A DNA stretch of 64,000 bases. Source: Nostoc sp. NIES-4103 (GTDB lineage: Bacteria > Cyanobacteriota > Cyanobacteriia > Cyanobacteriales > Nostocaceae). Below the pieces are notes generated by a model. The model was not told where the DNA came from. It worked only from the letters and a program-made list of their open reading frames with translations, and did no database searches. Both the position numbers and the translations under genes were made by a program. The DNA lies in NCBI RefSeq assembly GCF_002368335.1, contig NZ_AP018288.1:3955323-4019322 (forward strand). The letters run 5' to 3'. Below are positions 60,969 to 64,000 of this stretch, piece after piece; the stretch's first letter is position 1; every line of letters starts with the position of its first letter.

Positions 60969-62357
60969 TTATTGACCTGATGATTTTTGGGAACGGCTAG
61001 TCATGTTGATGCGATCGCTCAGTTGACGTAGGGTTTGTGCTAAACTGCGATCGCTCTCCCGGAGTTGGGCAATTTTGTCATGACTATAGATTACCGTTGT
61101 GTGATCCTTACCGCCAAACTCTTCACCAATTCTCGGCAAACTTAGATCAGTGTGTTGACGCATTAAATACATACCTATTTGACGGGCCCAGCTAATCTCC
61201 CGTCGGCGTGAATTGCTTTTGAGGTCTTCAATTGAAACATTAAAAGCATCAGCTACTACTGTTAAAATTGCCTCTGATGTCGCTTCAACTTTCTCGCTTG
61301 GTGTCTCTAAAACTGGTGCGATATTTTCCACAGTCATAGGTAAACCCCAAATAGAAATATAAGCTACTGCCCTAATTAAAGCTCCTTCCAATTCTCGAAT
61401 ATTAGAAGTAAAGTGAGAAGCAATATACTCAATCACATCACGGGGAAGGCGAATATTGTCGTACTCAGCTTTTTTCTGTAAAATTGCCATCCGAGTTTCC
61501 AAATCTGGAGTTTGAATATCAGCAATCAAACCCATAGAAAAACGCGAACACAAACGTTCTTGCAACCTAGGAATTTGGTTAGGAGGACGGTCAGAAGCAA
61601 TTACAACTTGCTTACCAGCTTCATGTAAAGTATTAAAAGTATGAAAAAATTCTTCTTGAGTATATTCTTTACCCTCAATAAACTGAATATCATCTACTAG
61701 CAAAACATCAGCAGCACGGTAATGCTCGCGGAAACTTTGCATACTATCATTACGAATTGCTGTAATTAAATCATTAGTAAACTGTTCTGTAGATACGTAA
61801 AATATTTTGGAATCTCTATCAATTTCCCAGCGATAATGCCCAATAGCTTGCATGAGATGGGTTTTTCCCAAGCCTACACCACCACATAAAAATAATGGAT
61901 TAAACTCCTTGCCTGGAGATTCAGCAACAGCCAAAGATGCTGCATGAGCCATGCGATTGTTGGCTCCTACTACAAAGCGAGAAAATATATATTTAGAGTT
62001 TAATTCAGTAGTTGTTTGTCCTTTTTTATGAACATTTTCAGAGACAACACTTTGGTTTGGTAATTCCCAAGAAACTTCTGCTTCACCCAGATGAGCAACT
62101 GCATCACCTTGAGCAACGGTAATATAAATTTCTATGGGATGCCCCACAATATCTTGTACTACATTAGCAATGGTGTTGATGTAATATTTCTGTAACCAAT
62201 TGCGAGCAAAAGGATTAGGAGTAATTATGACCAAGCAATTATTTTCTAACCGCTCTGCACTAGCAGTTTTAATCCAAGTTTCAAAGGTGGGACGAGATAG
62301 TTTTAGTTGTAAGCGCTCTAGCACCTGACTCCACAGAGTGTCAATGGGAATTTCCAT
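60969..62357 (-). CDS. dnaA: Chromosomal replication initiator DnaA
   Basis: 462 aa. Domain I (about 1-85) starts MEIPIDTLWSQVLERLQLKL. The AAA+ domain has Walker A GGVGLGKT at 159-166, Walker B VLLVDDIQFI, and the sensor/arginine-finger region RLCSRFSMGLIADI. Domain IV has the DNA-binding signature GGKDHTTVIYSHDKI. It binds the boxes downstream and unwinds the origin. The gene downstream is not dnaN but a convergent VanZ gene, and a divergent Deg protease is upstream (170-bp gap). Confidence 0.98.
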   Translation of the reverse strand: MEIPIDTLWSQVLERLQLKLSRPTFETWIKTASAERLENNCLVIITPNPFARNWLQKYYINTIANVVQDIVGHPIEIYITVAQGDAVAHLGEAEVSWELPNQSVVSENVHKKGQTTTELNSKYIFSRFVVGANNRMAHAASLAVAESPGKEFNPLFLCGGVGLGKTHLMQAIGHYRWEIDRDSKIFYVSTEQFTNDLITAIRNDSMQSFREHYRAADVLLVDDIQFIEGKEYTQEEFFHTFNTLHEAGKQVVIASDRPPNQIPRLQERLCSRFSMGLIADIQTPDLETRMAILQKKAEYDNIRLPRDVIEYIASHFTSNIRELEGALIRAVAYISIWGLPMTVENIAPVLETPSEKVEATSEAILTVVADAFNVSIEDLKSNSRRREISWARQIGMYLMRQHTDLSLPRIGEEFGGKDHTTVIYSHDKIAQLRESDRSLAQTLRQLSDRINMTSRSQKSSGQ

Positions 62358-62527
62358 TATTTACCACCTTTGCTGCTAATCGTCACAATAGAAGATATGA
62401 GCAAGCACCAATTTAGCATTTAGCAAGCCCTAGACCTGGGACAAGCTTTCGAGTTGTAATGATTCTGGGGCATACCCGGTAGGCAATATCCTAGCATCCA
62501 CTGACCAGCACGGAGAAGCAAAGACAC

Positions 62528-63997
62528 ATGAAGACCAAAGAGCATGACTTGCAAATTGAAGATTGTAAAAGGGACTGGGGATTAGGGATTGGGGATTGGG
62601 GATTAGGTACTAGGGATTGGGGATTAGGTACTAGGGATTGGGGATTAGGAAAAATTTACAAGTATATTTCTATCTCTTTACCAGTATCCAGTCCCCAGTA
62701 CCCAGTCCCCAGTACCCAGTCCCCAGTACCCAGTACCCAGTCCCCAGTACCCAGTCCCCAGTCCCTAGTACCCAGTACCCAGTACCCAGTACCCAGTCCC
62801 AAAACTGCACTATTGATGCTACTAGGTGCGATCGCAATGGTATCCCTACAAAGCTGCTCTTTTCTACCTGCAAACACCTTTGAAGCTCAAACAAATAAAC
62901 CCCAGTCTCAGGTTTCAGGTCAACAGTCAACTAACAACAGTCCGGTAATTGTCCCCCCACCAATTATTTCATCGTCAGGTGACCCTAACTTTGTGGTTAA
63001 AGTTGTACAACAGGTGGGAGATGCAGTAGTCCGCATTGATTCTTCTAGAACAGTTACTCGCTCAGCAGATGAATTTGGCGACCCATTCTTACGACGATTT
63101 TTTGGCGATGTGCCATCACAACCAAGACAGCGAGTTGAGCGGGGTAGCGGCTCTGGATTTATCATTAGTTCTTCAGGTCAAATTTTGACTAATTCCCATG
63201 TGGTGGATGGTGCTGATACTGTAACTGTAACCCTCAAGGATGGCAGGACTTTTGATGGCAAAGTGCTAGGCGAAGACCCAATAACGGATGTAGCGTTAAT
63301 CAAAATTGGTGCTAATAACCTGCCAACCTTGTCTTTAGGCAACTCCCAGGGCTTACAACCAGGAGAGGCAGTAATCGCCATTGGCAATCCTCTAGGTTTA
63401 AATAATACCGTTACTTCTGGAATTATCAGTGCCACAGGTCGCTCTAGTAATGACATCGGTGCTAGCGACAAGCGCGTTGACTATCTACAAACCGATGCAG
63501 CAATTAACCCTGGTAACTCCGGCGGCCCATTGCTGAATGCGCGTGGTCAAGTAATTGGGATGAACACAGCCATTATCCGCAACGCTCAGGGTTTGGGATT
63601 TGCTATTCCCATCAATACTGTCCAAAGAATTGCCCAAGAATTAATTGCTAAAGGCAGAGTAGATCATCCTTATTTGGGTATTCAAATGGTAACACTCACC
63701 CCAGAAATTAAAGAAAGAATCAATGATAGAGCAAGCGAACGCATCAATTTAATCACAGATAAAGGCGTATTGTTGGTTAATGTCATCCCTCGCTCTCCAG
63801 CAGATATTGCTGGACTACGAGCCGGTGATGTTATTCAACGCATTAATAATCAATCTGTAACTAAAATTGAAGAAGTACAAAAGCTTGTAGAAAACAGTAA
63901 AATCGGCAATCCCTTACAAATACAAGTAGAACGCAACGGACAAACAGCAGAATTAGCAGTCAGTCCCGCACCTTTGCCAGTTAGGCGAGAAAGCTGA
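62528..63997 (+). CDS. HtrA/Deg (HhoA-type) serine protease with PDZ domain
   Basis: A 489-aa periplasmic or thylakoid-lumen quality-control protease. The trypsin-like triad is intact: His224 (TNSHVVDGAD), Asp254 (ITDVALIKI) and Ser331 (NPGNSGGPLL). One PDZ domain follows at about 390-480 (GVLLVNVIPRSPADIAGLRAGDVIQRINNQ). A hydrophobic signal (ALLMLLGAIAMVSLQSC, lipobox-like LQSC) begins only near residue 93. It is preceded by ~80 residues (DWGLGIGDWGLGTRDWGL and SPQYPVPSTQSPVPSTQ types) encoded entirely by two tandem-repeat arrays. The ATG at 62528 may be original, with repeats inserted between it and the signal peptide, or translation may start later. Paralogue identity (hhoA, hhoB or htrA) is not resolved. 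Confidence 0.93.
   Translation: MKTKEHDLQIEDCKRDWGLGIGDWGLGTRDWGLGTRDWGLGKIYKYISISLPVSSPQYPVPSTQSPVPSTQSPVPSPQSLVPSTQYPVPSPKTALLMLLGAIAMVSLQSCSFLPANTFEAQTNKPQSQVSGQQSTNNSPVIVPPPIISSSGDPNFVVKVVQQVGDAVVRIDSSRTVTRSADEFGDPFLRRFFGDVPSQPRQRVERGSGSGFIISSSGQILTNSHVVDGADTVTVTLKDGRTFDGKVLGEDPITDVALIKIGANNLPTLSLGNSQGLQPGEAVIAIGNPLGLNNTVTSGIISATGRSSNDIGASDKRVDYLQTDAAINPGNSGGPLLNARGQVIGMNTAIIRNAQGLGFAIPINTVQRIAQELIAKGRVDHPYLGIQMVTLTPEIKERINDRASERINLITDKGVLLVNVIPRSPADIAGLRAGDVIQRINNQSVTKIEEVQKLVENSKIGNPLQIQVERNGQTAELAVSPAPLPVRRES
62570..62808. repeat. Two tandem-repeat arrays inside the Deg protease 5' end
   Basis: GGGGATTAGG/GGGATTGG units (62576-62650) are followed, after a 35-bp gap, by CCCAGTACCCAGTCCCCAGT units (62687-62808). 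The arrays are partly complementary (GGGGACT/AGTCCCC, GTACT/AGTAC), so the mRNA could form a long hairpin near the start codon. Confidence 0.85.
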
Positions 63998-64000
63998 TGG

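Noticed and set aside
62656..62930. Antisense frames across the Deg protease repeat arrays
   Set aside because: Translations are pure repeats (WVLGTGDWVLGTG type) on the strand opposite a clear gene.

Overview
The window comes from a filamentous, probably heterocyst-forming cyanobacterium of the Nostoc/Calothrix/Tolypothrix kind. This rests on dense GCGATCGC (HIP1) octamers inside genes, heptanucleotide tandem repeats such as (GGGAATT)n between genes, very large PAS/GAF sensor kinases, cyanobacterial DUF families (DUF4168, DUF4359, DUF1868), a squalene-hopene cyclase and a PatA/PixG-like response regulator. The genus is inference.

Layout. 1-9 kb: an eight-TM hybrid sensor kinase, a LuxR-type regulator, a DUF4168 secreted protein, holA (DNA polymerase III delta) and a 2H phosphoesterase. 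9.4-11 kb: a lone IS605-type tnpB immediately downstream of a group II intron 3' remnant whose domains V and VI are intact. 11.3-14 kb: a zinc-ribbon protein paired with a protein carrying two winged-helix-like repeats, then a PAS-Crp regulator. 14-16 kb: an AT-rich gene-poor stretch. 16.3-22.5 kb: a five-gene glycosyltransferase cluster for surface glycan. 23.9-25.4 kb: a PatA-like/CheY-like pair. 25.5-28.3 kb: a truncated DUF4465 exoprotein, cobA-sirB (siroheme/cobalamin), DUF4359 and tRNA-His. 28.8-35.8 kb: a 38-aa membrane peptide, an FHA protein and a sensory block of a PhnD-like binding lipoprotein plus two related histidine kinases. 36.3-41.4 kb: NurA, a HAD hydrolase and a Mn/Zn ABC importer whose binding-protein gene is divergent from the ATPase and permease genes. 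42.3-45.6 kb: the hopanoid pair hpnB/shc. 45.9-53.2 kb: another glycosyltransferase, an M41-like peptidase, a diguanylate cyclase, a small copper-chaperone-like protein and alaS. 53.4-58.6 kb: a compact island with a three-gene operon centred on a SNF2 helicase fused to an MTA/SAH-nucleosidase-like domain, an orphan Phd antitoxin and a DUF433/DUF5615 toxin-antitoxin pair. 58.9-64 kb: small membrane proteins, a probable chromosomal origin (seven DnaA boxes), dnaA, and an HtrA/Deg protease.

How the parts connect. The binding protein and kinase at 30-33 kb overlap by 4 nt and probably form one periplasmic-ligand sensor. cobA and sirB overlap by 4 nt and act consecutively on uroporphyrinogen III. 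MntC-like, ATPase and permease form one importer. shc makes hopene, and hpnB encodes a hopene-associated glycosyltransferase. The SNF2-nucleosidase operon looks like an uncharacterised conflict/defence system and is the best candidate here for something undescribed.

Non-coding DNA is rich in small mobile sequences: at least five families of short inverted-repeat (MITE-like) elements, a palindromic element family that sits inside other repeats, and heptamer arrays that have invaded two coding sequences (hpnB and the Deg protease) while keeping the reading frame. All identifications come from reading the sequence; no database search was run.
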